Shown one piece after another: positions 54,327 to 62,518 of a stretch of 64,000 bases of DNA (its first letter is position 1; every line of letters begins with the position of its first letter). The notes beneath the pieces are model-generated. The model ran no database searches, was not told where the DNA came from, and saw only the letters and a list, made by a program, of their open reading frames with translations. The stretch is from CAYRNR01 sp964425605 (GTDB lineage Bacteria; Myxococcota_A; UBA796; UBA9615; CAYRNR01), in NCBI GenBank assembly GCA_964425605.1, contig CAYRNR010000010.1, positions 31,453 to 95,452 of the forward strand. Direction: 5' to 3'. A program made the translations under genes and the position numbers.

Positions 54327-55190
54327 TCACATGGCCGCGACGTACTCTTCCGTCGCCTCGAACATCTGGTCCATGCCCATGGCCGTGATCTCGTAGATGT
54401 ACTCGTCCTCGATGCCGTCGATGAACGTCTCGGGCCACAGGGACATGTAGCGCGCTGCGCCGCCGTCCCGGGGGAAGAACACGTCGAGGCTGTAGCTCTG
54501 GTTGAGCTGGATGGCGCCGCCGTCGGTCTCGTACTCCTGCTCGATCCAGGCCCGGCCGAGGATGGCCCACTCGCCGGACCCGGTCTCGCCGATCTCCACC
54601 CAGCGGAAGTACTTGGGCATGTCGTACTCCATGTTGAGCGCGAGGTAGTCCTTGAGGATGTGATTCGTCGTGTCGAGCCGGTCACAGCCGGCCGCGGGGA
54701 AGCAGCTCGGGTCCGTCGGATCCAGGAACGTGCGGTCGTACATGTCGGGCGAGGCCGGCTCCACCGGGCGCTGGTCCGGGAGGATGATCACCTCGGCGTG
54801 CGCCGCGGGCAGGAAGTCGCTGGCCGCCACCAGCGCCACCGCCAGCACGTCGGACGGATCGCGATCCGGGTGCTCGATGCCCTCGATGTCCTCCAGGGTC
54901 AACGGATCGGGGACGAAGCACCGGTCCTGGTACTCGGTGTCCAGGTCGATCTCCCCCAGCAGCTCGATCAGCTGCGCCAGCCCGGGCTCGAGGACGTTGT
55001 CCTCGGTGGTGTCCCAGTTGCTGAACAGGTAGGCGTTGACGTTGTTGATCTCCTCGATCTCGTCGGGGGTGTCCGGAGGCACGAAGGTGTCGTCCTCGCA
55101 GGCGATCATGAAGGTGGGGCCGAGGAGCAGGCTCAGCGCGATCGCTGCGTTCGTCAGCCGGGCGCGCGCCGTGTGTCGTGTATGGATCAC
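54327..55190 (-). CDS. acidic lipoprotein of unknown function
   Basis: A 287-residue exported protein with a basic start, hydrophobic segment and MIAC lipobox (near 28-31) followed by acidic residues. The mature region has three Cys (near 90, 162, 169) and an Asp/Glu-rich character. No family was recognised. It stands alone; 126 bases separate it from the downstream gene, and the divergent methyltransferase starts 115 bases upstream. Confidence 0.7.
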   Translation of the reverse strand: MIHTRHTARARLTNAAIALSLLLGPTFMIACEDDTFVPPDTPDEIEEINNVNAYLFSNWDTTEDNVLEPGLAQLIELLGEIDLDTEYQDRCFVPDPLTLEDIEGIEHPDRDPSDVLAVALVAASDFLPAAHAEVIILPDQRPVEPASPDMYDRTFLDPTDPSCFPAAGCDRLDTTNHILKDYLALNMEYDMPKYFRWVEIGETGSGEWAILGRAWIEQEYETDGGAIQLNQSYSLDVFFPRDGGAARYMSLWPETFIDGIEDEYIYEITAMGMDQMFEATEEYVAAM

Positions 55191-55304
55191 GGGTCCTCCC
55201 TTTCTGAGGGACAGTTATGCCCCATGTTGCCCCGTCGTGGAAAGCCCCGCGGGGCGCTCGCGTGCAATGTGTACACTGGTGGACCACCCGGTGGAGGCGC
55301 CGCG

Positions 55305-57236
55305 ATGAGCCCGACACAGCGACCGCAGACCACGGCCGAGCGCATCGCGGCGCTGCACGCCCGGGTGGTCGAGGCCACCGCGGCGAAGGGGCGCAGGAAG
55401 GGCCGCGGCGTCTACTACACCACGGACCGGGTGGCCCGCTACATGGTGGATCTGACCCTCGGCGAGGCCCTGCGGGACCTGCGCCCCGGCGAGGCGTCTC
55501 GCCCGGACGCCGTCGCGCTGCGGATACACCTGGACGCGCTGCAGCGGCTGCGGGTGCTCGATCCAGCCTGCGGGGCCGGCGCCTTCCTGCTGGCGGCCCA
55601 CGCCGCGCTGGCGCGGGAGTACCGGTGGTGCCTGGACGAGCTCGCGCGGCTCGGCGAGGGCCTGCCCATCGACCCGGCGCGCGCTGCGCTGGACAACCTC
55701 GTGGGGGTGGACATCAGCGACGAGGCGATCCGCGCCGCGCGGCTCTCGCTGTGGTGGACCGCCGGGGGCGAGGGCGACCTGCCTGCCGTGCTGCAGCGGA
55801 ACCTGCGCACCGGCAACGCCCTCGTCGACGAGCCCTCGGCGGATCCCCTGGCCCTCGACTGGGAGCAGGCCTTCCCCGGCGTGCGCGCCGGCGGTGGCTT
55901 CCAGGTGGTGCTCGGGAATCCGCCCTACGTCCGACAGGAACGCATCGCGCGCCTCAAGCCCTTCCTGGCGCGCCGGTACGCCTGCCACCGCGGCAGCGCG
56001 GACCTCTACACGTACTTCGTGGAGCTGGGGGTGAGGTTGCTCGCCGAGGGAGGGCGGCTCGCCTACATCGTGCCCAACAAGTGGCTGCGGGCCGGATACG
56101 GCGCTGGACTGCGTGCGTTCCTGACCCGGGAGGCGGCCCTGGACCGGCTGGTGGACTTCGGGCACGCCCCCATGTTCGAGGGGGCCCAGGTCTTCCCGTG
56201 CATCGTCTCGCTGCGGCGCCGCGCCGGCGGCTGCGACGACGGGGATCTGCGGGTGTGCGAGGTGCCGCGCGACGCCGAGCAGGGCGAGCTGCGCGAGGTC
56301 GTGTCGAGGGCCTCCCACTGCGTGCCCAGGCAACGCCTCGGCGAGGCGCCGTGGGCCCTCGAGTCGCCGGCCGCCGCGGCGCTGCTGGACAAGCTCCGGG
56401 GATGCGGGACCACCCTGGCCGATCTGGCCGGTGGCACGCCGCGCTACGGCATCAAGACGGGCCTGAACGCGGCGTTCGTCGTGGACGACTCGACGCGCGC
56501 GCGCCTCGTGGCCGAGGACCCTCGCTCGGCCGAGATCCTGCGACCCTTCCTGCGTGGGCGCGATCTGTCCCGTTGGCGCCCGCGCGAGGCCAGCCAGACC
56601 CTGATCTTCACGCGCCGGGGCACCGATCTCGACCGCTACCCGGCCATCCGGCGCCACCTGGAGGGCTTCCGCCCGAGGCTCGAGCCCCGGCCCACGCGGT
56701 GGCGCTCCGCCGACGGGAGCCGCTGGCCAGGGCGCAAGCCCGGCGCGTACCGCTGGTACGAGATCCAGGACGCGGTGGACTACTTCGAGGTGTTCGAGCG
56801 CCCCAAGATCCTGACCCAGGACCTGGCGACCCACCCCCGGTTCTGCCTCGATCGCAGCGGGGCCTACCCCATCAACACCTGCTACGCCTGGCCCACCGAC
56901 GACCTCTACGTGCTGGGCTGGCTGTGCTCCCCGCTGGCGTGGTGGGTGATGCACCGCACGCTGCAGCGCGGCATCAACGACACCCTGCGCATGTTCACCG
57001 CCCAGGTGGCCACGCTGCCCGTGGCCGAACCGGCGCCCGCGCTCCGCGCGGCCGTGGAGGACGTGGTGGGGGAGTTGATCGAGGTCGCCGCGGACCGTCG
57101 CCCGGAGCTCGAGGCCCGGCTCTCGCAGCTGATCCTCGACGCCCACGGCCTCGACGCCGCGGAGATCGCGTTGATGTGGTCCACGGCGCCGCGCCGCACT
57201 CCAGGCCGCCCGCAGCGGGCCGCGAAGGAACCTTGA
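55305..57236 (+). CDS. N6-adenine DNA methyltransferase, Eco57I/type IIG-like, no nuclease domain seen
   Basis: A 643-residue protein. Motif I LDPACGAGAF lies at about 85-94 and the amino-methyltransferase motif IV NPPYV at about 205-209. The C-terminal half (about 390-640), with YGIKTGLNAAFVVD and FLRGRDLSRW, matches the TaqI-like specificity domain. Type IIG enzymes add an N-terminal PD-(D/E)XK nuclease, which is absent here, and no restriction gene is adjacent. It is therefore best read as an orphan methyltransferase. ATG 55305 follows GGAGG. Confidence 0.87.
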   Translation: MSPTQRPQTTAERIAALHARVVEATAAKGRRKGRGVYYTTDRVARYMVDLTLGEALRDLRPGEASRPDAVALRIHLDALQRLRVLDPACGAGAFLLAAHAALAREYRWCLDELARLGEGLPIDPARAALDNLVGVDISDEAIRAARLSLWWTAGGEGDLPAVLQRNLRTGNALVDEPSADPLALDWEQAFPGVRAGGGFQVVLGNPPYVRQERIARLKPFLARRYACHRGSADLYTYFVELGVRLLAEGGRLAYIVPNKWLRAGYGAGLRAFLTREAALDRLVDFGHAPMFEGAQVFPCIVSLRRRAGGCDDGDLRVCEVPRDAEQGELREVVSRASHCVPRQRLGEAPWALESPAAAALLDKLRGCGTTLADLAGGTPRYGIKTGLNAAFVVDDSTRARLVAEDPRSAEILRPFLRGRDLSRWRPREASQTLIFTRRGTDLDRYPAIRRHLEGFRPRLEPRPTRWRSADGSRWPGRKPGAYRWYEIQDAVDYFEVFERPKILTQDLATHPRFCLDRSGAYPINTCYAWPTDDLYVLGWLCSPLAWWVMHRTLQRGINDTLRMFTAQVATLPVAEPAPALRAAVEDVVGELIEVAADRRPELEARLSQLILDAHGLDAAEIALMWSTAPRRTPGRPQRAAKEP

Positions 57237-57266
57237 CCCTCCCGTCCACAGCTGGTAGCTAGCGTG

Positions 57267-57286
57267 CGACCCTCGGCACAGGGTCG
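57267..57286. terminator. short hairpin between methyltransferase and lipoprotein genes
   Basis: CGACCCT (57267-57273) and AGGGTCG (57280-57286) pair perfectly around a 6-base loop, 30 bases after the methyltransferase stop. No U-tract follows, so terminator function is uncertain. Confidence 0.35.
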
Positions 57287-57310
57287 AAACTCCATCAGAG
57301 AGGGAACGCC

Positions 57311-58114
57311 ATGAAGCACCTGATCACGATCCTGCTGGCCCTGGTGGCCTGCGCTGCCTTCGCCTTGCTGCCCAGCTGCGCCGTGTCGCCGGACGACGAC
57401 GACGACGTCTCGGGCGACGACGACGACGCCACGGCCGGTGACGACGACGACGATAGCGAAGCTGACGACGACGACGCCGTCGGTGACGACGACGACGCGG
57501 TCGCCGACGACACCATCTACGACGTCCGTCAGGGCGCGTACCCCGACAAGTCCGAGGTGTTCCTGGCCAACGTCATCATCACCTCGCCCATGTCCGAGGG
57601 CCCTCCGGGATTCTTCATCCAGGAGCCCGGCTCCGAGTCCAGCCCCGAGTACAGCGGCATCTATGTCTACGTGAACGGCGAGGACAACGTCACCGCCGTC
57701 GCCGGTGACGTCGCCGTGGGCAACGCCATCAACATCACCGCCACGCTCAAGGACTACTACGGCCTGGCCGAGCTGTCCCTCGAGGACGCCGCCAACATGG
57801 AAGTCACCGGCACCGGCACCATCGCCCCGGTGGACATCAGCGCCTGCGACGTCGGCACCGGTGGTGCGATGATGGAGCAGTACGAGAGCGTGCTGGTCCG
57901 CACCGGCGCGGCCACCGTCAGCAGCGAGAACCCCGACGGCCCGGACGACGACTACGGCGAGTGGGAGGTCGAGGGCTGTCTGCGCGTGGACGACCTCTTC
58001 ATCGAGGAGAACCCGGCCATGGGCACCACGTTCACCTCCATCACGGGCCCCATGTACTACGCCTACGACAACGCCAAGATCGCTCCGCGCACCGCCGCCG
58101 ATCTGGCCCAGTAG
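57311..58114 (+). CDS. Asp-tether lipoprotein with OB-like domain
   Basis: A 267-residue lipoprotein: signal ending LLPSC (near 23), then five Asp-run blocks (about 28-65), then a domain YDVRQGAYPDKSEVFLANVIITSP (in part) that resembles the OB-fold of bacterial nuclease-associated lipoproteins. Three Cys occur in the second half. Its stop TAG (58112-58114) is directly followed, in the same frame, by the signal peptide of the subtilase, so the two are tightly linked. Confidence 0.8.
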   Translation: MKHLITILLALVACAAFALLPSCAVSPDDDDDVSGDDDDATAGDDDDDSEADDDDAVGDDDDAVADDTIYDVRQGAYPDKSEVFLANVIITSPMSEGPPGFFIQEPGSESSPEYSGIYVYVNGEDNVTAVAGDVAVGNAINITATLKDYYGLAELSLEDAANMEVTGTGTIAPVDISACDVGTGGAMMEQYESVLVRTGAATVSSENPDGPDDDYGEWEVEGCLRVDDLFIEENPAMGTTFTSITGPMYYAYDNAKIAPRTAADLAQ

Positions 58115-58153
58115 ATCGCCCGCTTCCTCCCCGTTCTGATCGGCCTGCTCTGC

Positions 58154-59767
58154 GTGGGCGCGGCCGACGCGGCCTCCGGTCCGATCGTGTCCGAGGCGCT
58201 CCGTGCCCACCTCGAGTTCGAACCACGGGCTCGCGTCGTCGTGGTGTTCGAGCCGCCCGATCCCGACCTGCGTGATCCCGAGTCGCGGCGGCGGCGGATC
58301 CACGGGATGAGATCGGAGCTACTGTCCGGCCTCGACCCCACCCACCTGGTCGTGGCCCACGCCCACGAGAACGTCAGCGCGTTTAGCGCCGTCCTGGACC
58401 GGGCCGGCCTCGATGCGCTGGTGGCCGATCCGCGGGTGGTCGCCGTCGGCCTGGACCCGGGCGGGCGGGGCACCCTGGCCCAGAGCGGTCCGCTGGTGGG
58501 TTCGACCACCGCGGTGGGGGCCGGCCTGGACGGCACCGGGGTGACCGTGGCCGTGGTGGACACGGGCGTCGATGGCTCCCACCCGGACCTGAGCGGTGCG
58601 CTGGTCGCCGAGCACTGCGTCTGCGAGAACGAGGACGGCAGCGGCTGCTGTCCCGACGGCAGCGTGGAGCAGGACGGGCCCGGCGCTGCCGAGGACGAGA
58701 ACTGGCACGGCACGTTCGTGGCGGGGATCGTGGCCTCCGGTGGTGAGGAGGCGCCGCTGGGGATGGCTCCCGGCGTGGATCTCGTCGCGGTGCGGGTGAT
58801 GGACGCGTCCAACGGCTTCCAGTACGCGTCCCAGGTGACCGCGGGGCTGGACTGGCTGCTGTCCGGGGCGGTGGACGTGGACGTGGTCAACATGAGCCTG
58901 AGCACCCACTCCGACTACGCGGGGCTGTGCGACGACGCCGAGGCCTACATCGTCGCCATGGCCCAGGCCGTCGAGGAGCTGCGGGCGCGTGGGGCGGTGG
59001 TGTTCGCCTCGTCGGGCAACGACGGCTCGACCGAGGCCCTGGGAGCGCCCGGGTGCATCTCCCACGTCGTCACCGTCGGGGCGGTGTACGACGCCGACGT
59101 GGGTGCCTTCGACGGCGCGGTGTGCTGGGACACGGAGACCCGCGCCGACCAGGTCTGCTGCTTCTCCGACAGCTCGGACGCCCTCGACGTGCTCGCGCCG
59201 GGCGCCTGGATCACCTCGTCGGCCCTGGGGCTGACCGCCTTCGAGTCCTGGGGGACGTCGTTCGCCACACCCCACGCCGCGGGGATCGCCGCGCTGGTGC
59301 GCCAGATGGATCCCTCCCTGGACGCGGACGCGCTCGAGGCCCTGCTCTCGGACACGGGCAAGCGGGTGCAGGACGACCGCACGGGGCTGGAGTTCCCCCG
59401 CCTGGACGTCCTCGCGGCGGTGCGCACCTACCCCGAGGACTGCGCGGACCAGCTCGACAACAACCACGACGGTGACGCCGACTGCGCCGACGCCCAGTGC
59501 GCCGGGGCGACGGGCGCGGCGGGCGAACCCTGCGAACCGGACGGTGAGGCCGCCTGCCACGACACGTTCGACAACGACGGGGACGGCCGGTCCGACTGTG
59601 ACGACGCGGATTGCGCCTCTGCCCCCGGCTGCGAGTCCGCCCTCGAGGAGGCCGGCGGGTGTGCCTGCGCGGTGCGCGCTGTGGGCGCTGACCTCCCGGC
59701 GGCGGCGTTGGCGCCGCTGTGGGCCCTCCTGGCGCTGTTCGTCCGCGGGAAGCTCGTGTCCCGTTGA
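58154..59767 (+). CDS. secreted subtilisin-like (S8) protease with MYXO-CTERM-like tail; start codon uncertain
   Basis: A subtilase whose triad is intact: Asp in VVDTGVDGSHPDLSG (near 135), His in NWHGTFVAGI (near 185) and Ser in GTSFATPHAAG (near 369). A Ca-binding-like repeat region (CADQLDNNHDGDADC in part) follows. The C-terminus is GGCACAVR, a hydrophobic helix and RGKLVSR, a sorting-type tail. The nearest usual start is GTG 58154, but the frame is open from 58115 (just after the upstream TAG) and there encodes a good signal peptide, ARFLPVLIGLLCVGAADA, with ATC as first codon. Confidence 0.83.
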   Translation: MGAADAASGPIVSEALRAHLEFEPRARVVVVFEPPDPDLRDPESRRRRIHGMRSELLSGLDPTHLVVAHAHENVSAFSAVLDRAGLDALVADPRVVAVGLDPGGRGTLAQSGPLVGSTTAVGAGLDGTGVTVAVVDTGVDGSHPDLSGALVAEHCVCENEDGSGCCPDGSVEQDGPGAAEDENWHGTFVAGIVASGGEEAPLGMAPGVDLVAVRVMDASNGFQYASQVTAGLDWLLSGAVDVDVVNMSLSTHSDYAGLCDDAEAYIVAMAQAVEELRARGAVVFASSGNDGSTEALGAPGCISHVVTVGAVYDADVGAFDGAVCWDTETRADQVCCFSDSSDALDVLAPGAWITSSALGLTAFESWGTSFATPHAAGIAALVRQMDPSLDADALEALLSDTGKRVQDDRTGLEFPRLDVLAAVRTYPEDCADQLDNNHDGDADCADAQCAGATGAAGEPCEPDGEAACHDTFDNDGDGRSDCDDADCASAPGCESALEEAGGCACAVRAVGADLPAAALAPLWALLALFVRGKLVSR

Positions 59768-59825
59768 CGCCCCGAACGAGACGCGGCACCCCCGGTTGTT
59801 GTATGCATGACAGGGACGGGTCCAC

Positions 59826-60239
59826 ATGAACACCGGCCACCGCGACAGCTCGAACGAAGACTCGACGCCCGCCGCGCGCGCGTGGTTGCCGTGGGCGGTG
59901 GCGGCGCTCGCCGTCGTGGCCGCCCTCGTGGGGCTGGCGGTGGCGCGGTCGCACAGCGCGCCGGAACAGGGAGGGGAGCACTGGGGCGAGTCGGTCTGGT
60001 TGACCGCCTCCGCGCGCCCGTCCAGCGCCATCTACGTGGACGGAGAGAAGTACGTGAACCGAGGCGAGGTGCGGGATCTGGAGCTGGAACCCGGTGCCCA
60101 CGAGGTCCGGCTGGTACCCGCCGACGAGATCACGCCCGAGGGGCTGTTCACCCTCGATCTGGACGAGGAAGGGGACCGGCAGAAGTGGTGTTTCGACTAC
60201 CGCGGCGGCGCCTGGCAGGCCGAGAGGTGCGATTCGTGA
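59826..60239 (+). CDS. single-helix membrane protein with PEGA-like domain
   Basis: A 137-residue protein: a disordered N-terminal 18 residues, one transmembrane helix (about 21-43), then a small extracytoplasmic beta domain with SSAIYVDGEKYVNRGEVRDLELEPGAHEV (in part: IYVDGEK and LELEPGAHEV), the PEGA pattern. It ends 16 bases before the kinase start and is probably co-transcribed with it, perhaps as an accessory surface domain. Confidence 0.7.
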   Translation: MNTGHRDSSNEDSTPAARAWLPWAVAALAVVAALVGLAVARSHSAPEQGGEHWGESVWLTASARPSSAIYVDGEKYVNRGEVRDLELEPGAHEVRLVPADEITPEGLFTLDLDEEGDRQKWCFDYRGGAWQAERCDS

Positions 60240-60255
60240 GGGTCGTGGAGTAGAC

Positions 60256-61965
60256 GTGCTGCAGCAGCCCATCGAGTTCGGCAACTACGTGCTCGTCGAG
60301 GAGGTCGGCGTGGGCGGGATGGCGCGCGTGTACAAGGCGGTGCGCGCCGGGCCGATGGGGTTCCGCAAGGAGGTGGCGATCAAGCAGATCCTGCCCCAGG
60401 CCGCCAAGGACAAGAAGCAGATCAAGGCGCTGATCAACGAGGCCCGCCTGGGCGGTTTCCTGCACCACCGCAACATCGTCGAGGTCTTCGAGTTCGACCA
60501 GGTGGACGACCTCTACTACATCGCCATGGAGTTCGTGGACGGGTACACCCTCGAGCAGATCCTGCGGCGGATCCCGGTGCAGGGGAAGCTCCCACCGCGC
60601 ATCGCGCTGGCCATCGCCATCCAGCTGTGCCAGGGCCTGGGGTACGCGCACTCGGCCGAGGACGACTCCGGGCGCGCCATGAACCTGGTGCACCGGGATC
60701 TCAAGCCCGGCAACGTGATGGTGGACCACCGCGGCGTGGTCAAGATCATGGACTTCGGCGTGGCGCGCGCCGAGACCAACCTGTTCACCACCCAGACCGT
60801 GGGCATGACCAAGGGCACGCCCGCGTACATGAGCCCGGAGCAGACCACGGGTGAGAAGCTCGATCCCATCGACCGGCGCTCCGACCTGTTCAGCGCCGGC
60901 TCCCTGATCGCCGAGGTGATCACCGGGGAGATCTCCTTCCACGCCACCAAGCTGTACGAGGTGCTGCGCAAGATCGCCGACGGCGAGACCGCGCCCGTGC
61001 TGGACCGGATCCGAGAGCAGCTGCCGGAGATGGAGCCCGTGCTGAGGCGCGCGTTGCAGCTGCGCCCTGCCGACCGCTATTCGAACGCCGAGGAGATGGG
61101 CGCGGATATCCAGGCCGTGTACGACGAGCTGCTGGGCGCCGAGGAGCTGGGACCCTGGCTGTCGGTGTGGATGACCGGGGTGGGCCCGAATCTCTCCCCG
61201 CTCGCGCGGTCCGAGATCGAGGTCGTGCAGCTGCCCGGGGCGCCGGAGCTGAGCCTGGACGAGGAGGACGACGCGGCCGACGTGCGCGCGCCACGGCGTC
61301 GCCTCCGGTGGGGGCTAGCAGCCGTCTTCGTCGTGCTCTTGCTGTTCGCGGCCGCCCTCGCCGGCGGGGTGGGTACGCTCGCGCTGGTCCGCGCGTTGCA
61401 GGTCGATGCTCCCGTCACGACCGCTGTTGGCGAGGGCGAGATCGTCGAGGTGGCGCCGGCGCCCGAGGTCGAGGAGCGGGTCGATGACGTGACCCCGGCC
61501 GTGAGCGACGAGCCCGACACCGGGGCGGTCGATCGGGAGGCGGGGGACGACGCGGTCGCGGTCGAGGAACCCGCGACCGAGAGCCCGGCCGCGCCCGAGC
61601 AGGTCCGCACCGACGAGCCCGAGCCCGCCACCCCCGAGGTACCGTCGTCGCTGGTGAACGCCGACCTGCCCAGCGCCGCCGAGGTGGTCACCCCGGCCAC
61701 GGTGGACTTCATCGTCGGCTCCAACGCCTCGGTGCGAGACTGCTTCGCCCAGGAGCGGGCGTCGGGCGCGTCGCTCCCGGGGCGCATCTGGGTGCGGTTC
61801 ACCGTGAGCCCGTCCGGCGCGGTCTCCGGCACCCGGATCATCACCGAAGGTTATGGGGGGAGCTCCCTGGAGGCGTGCGTGTCGAGTCGCGTGAACAGCC
61901 TGGAGTTCGGCGCCTTCTCCGGAACGGCCAGCAAGACCGCCAAGTACGCCTTCGTCTCGCCCTGA
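60256..61965 (+). CDS. Hanks-type Ser/Thr kinase with AgmX/TonB-like C-terminal domain
   Basis: A 569-residue membrane kinase. K43 (EVAIKQIL), catalytic loop HRDLKPGN (near 147-154) and DFG (near 167-169) are intact. After the kinase domain (to about 300) comes a transmembrane helix (about 355-378), a Pro/Glu/Ala-rich linker and a C-terminal domain (about 495-565) with VRDCFAQERASG and WVRFTVSPSGAVSG, as in AgmX/PglI-type gliding proteins. The start is GTG 60256 with GGAG upstream. Confidence 0.9.
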   Translation: MLQQPIEFGNYVLVEEVGVGGMARVYKAVRAGPMGFRKEVAIKQILPQAAKDKKQIKALINEARLGGFLHHRNIVEVFEFDQVDDLYYIAMEFVDGYTLEQILRRIPVQGKLPPRIALAIAIQLCQGLGYAHSAEDDSGRAMNLVHRDLKPGNVMVDHRGVVKIMDFGVARAETNLFTTQTVGMTKGTPAYMSPEQTTGEKLDPIDRRSDLFSAGSLIAEVITGEISFHATKLYEVLRKIADGETAPVLDRIREQLPEMEPVLRRALQLRPADRYSNAEEMGADIQAVYDELLGAEELGPWLSVWMTGVGPNLSPLARSEIEVVQLPGAPELSLDEEDDAADVRAPRRRLRWGLAAVFVVLLLFAAALAGGVGTLALVRALQVDAPVTTAVGEGEIVEVAPAPEVEERVDDVTPAVSDEPDTGAVDREAGDDAVAVEEPATESPAAPEQVRTDEPEPATPEVPSSLVNADLPSAAEVVTPATVDFIVGSNASVRDCFAQERASGASLPGRIWVRFTVSPSGAVSGTRIITEGYGGSSLEACVSSRVNSLEFGAFSGTASKTAKYAFVSP

Positions 61966-61969
61966 GCCC

Positions 61970-62518
61970 TCAGATGGCCGTGAGGTTGATGGTCACCTCA
62001 CCGTAGACCCCCGAGAACATCGTGCTCCCCGAGACCAGCACCGTGCCGTCCGCCTGGTTGTAGGAGCCGTCCACGGGGATGCTCAACGGAACGTTGATGT
62101 ACCCGTCGTCGTCGTACACCAGCGCGGTGCCGTCCACGGTGGTCCCGACGACGTCGCAATCGAGCTCGATGGCCAGGTTGACGTACCCCCAGAACAGGCA
62201 CTCCCCCTCGCCGTCGATCTCGGCCTGGGCCGCGTCGTACTCGCCCTCCATCGGCGCCTGGCACTGGCCCGGATAGCGGTAGACCGACAGGTAGATGTCG
62301 GCCTGGCCGGTGAATTCCACGTCGCCGGTGGTGGCGTCGTCGTCGTCGCCGGTGTCGTCGTCGTCGTCGCTGGTGTCGTCGTCGTCGCCGGTGTCGTCGT
62401 CGTCGCTGGTGGCGTCGTCGTCGTCCACCCAGTCCCGGTCGTCCCACTGGGGCAGGAAGCACGACGGCAGGAGCAGCAATCCTGCGGCGAGGGCGAAGCG
62501 GAGGAGCCTGGACAGCAT
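61970..62518 (-). CDS. small Asp-tether lipoprotein
   Basis: A 182-residue lipoprotein: signal ending LLPSC (near 20), then an Asp/Thr/Ser tether of about 45 residues (about 30-65), then a beta-rich domain with three Cys (QCQAPMEGEY, GECLFWGY, LDCDVVGTT) ending in ITINLTAI-type strands. The domain is not recognised. It starts where the upstream gene stops (TGATG), so the two are coupled. Confidence 0.75.
   Translation of the reverse strand: MLSRLLRFALAAGLLLLPSCFLPQWDDRDWVDDDDATSDDDDTGDDDDTSDDDDDTGDDDDATTGDVEFTGQADIYLSVYRYPGQCQAPMEGEYDAAQAEIDGEGECLFWGYVNLAIELDCDVVGTTVDGTALVYDDDGYINVPLSIPVDGSYNQADGTVLVSGSTMFSGVYGEVTINLTAI

Noticed and set aside
51099..57236. A single plus-strand frame of about 2000 residues
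   Set aside because: Only its last 643 residues are a real gene (the methyltransferase); the rest is the antisense of, or off-frame to, the transporter and 52386-54200 genes.
57395..57505. GAC-rich tandem repeats as possible CRISPR or noncoding repeat arrays (also near 7940, 8475, 50885, 62340)
   Set aside because: They are in-frame Asp codons inside confident lipoprotein or surface-protein genes, with no spacers.
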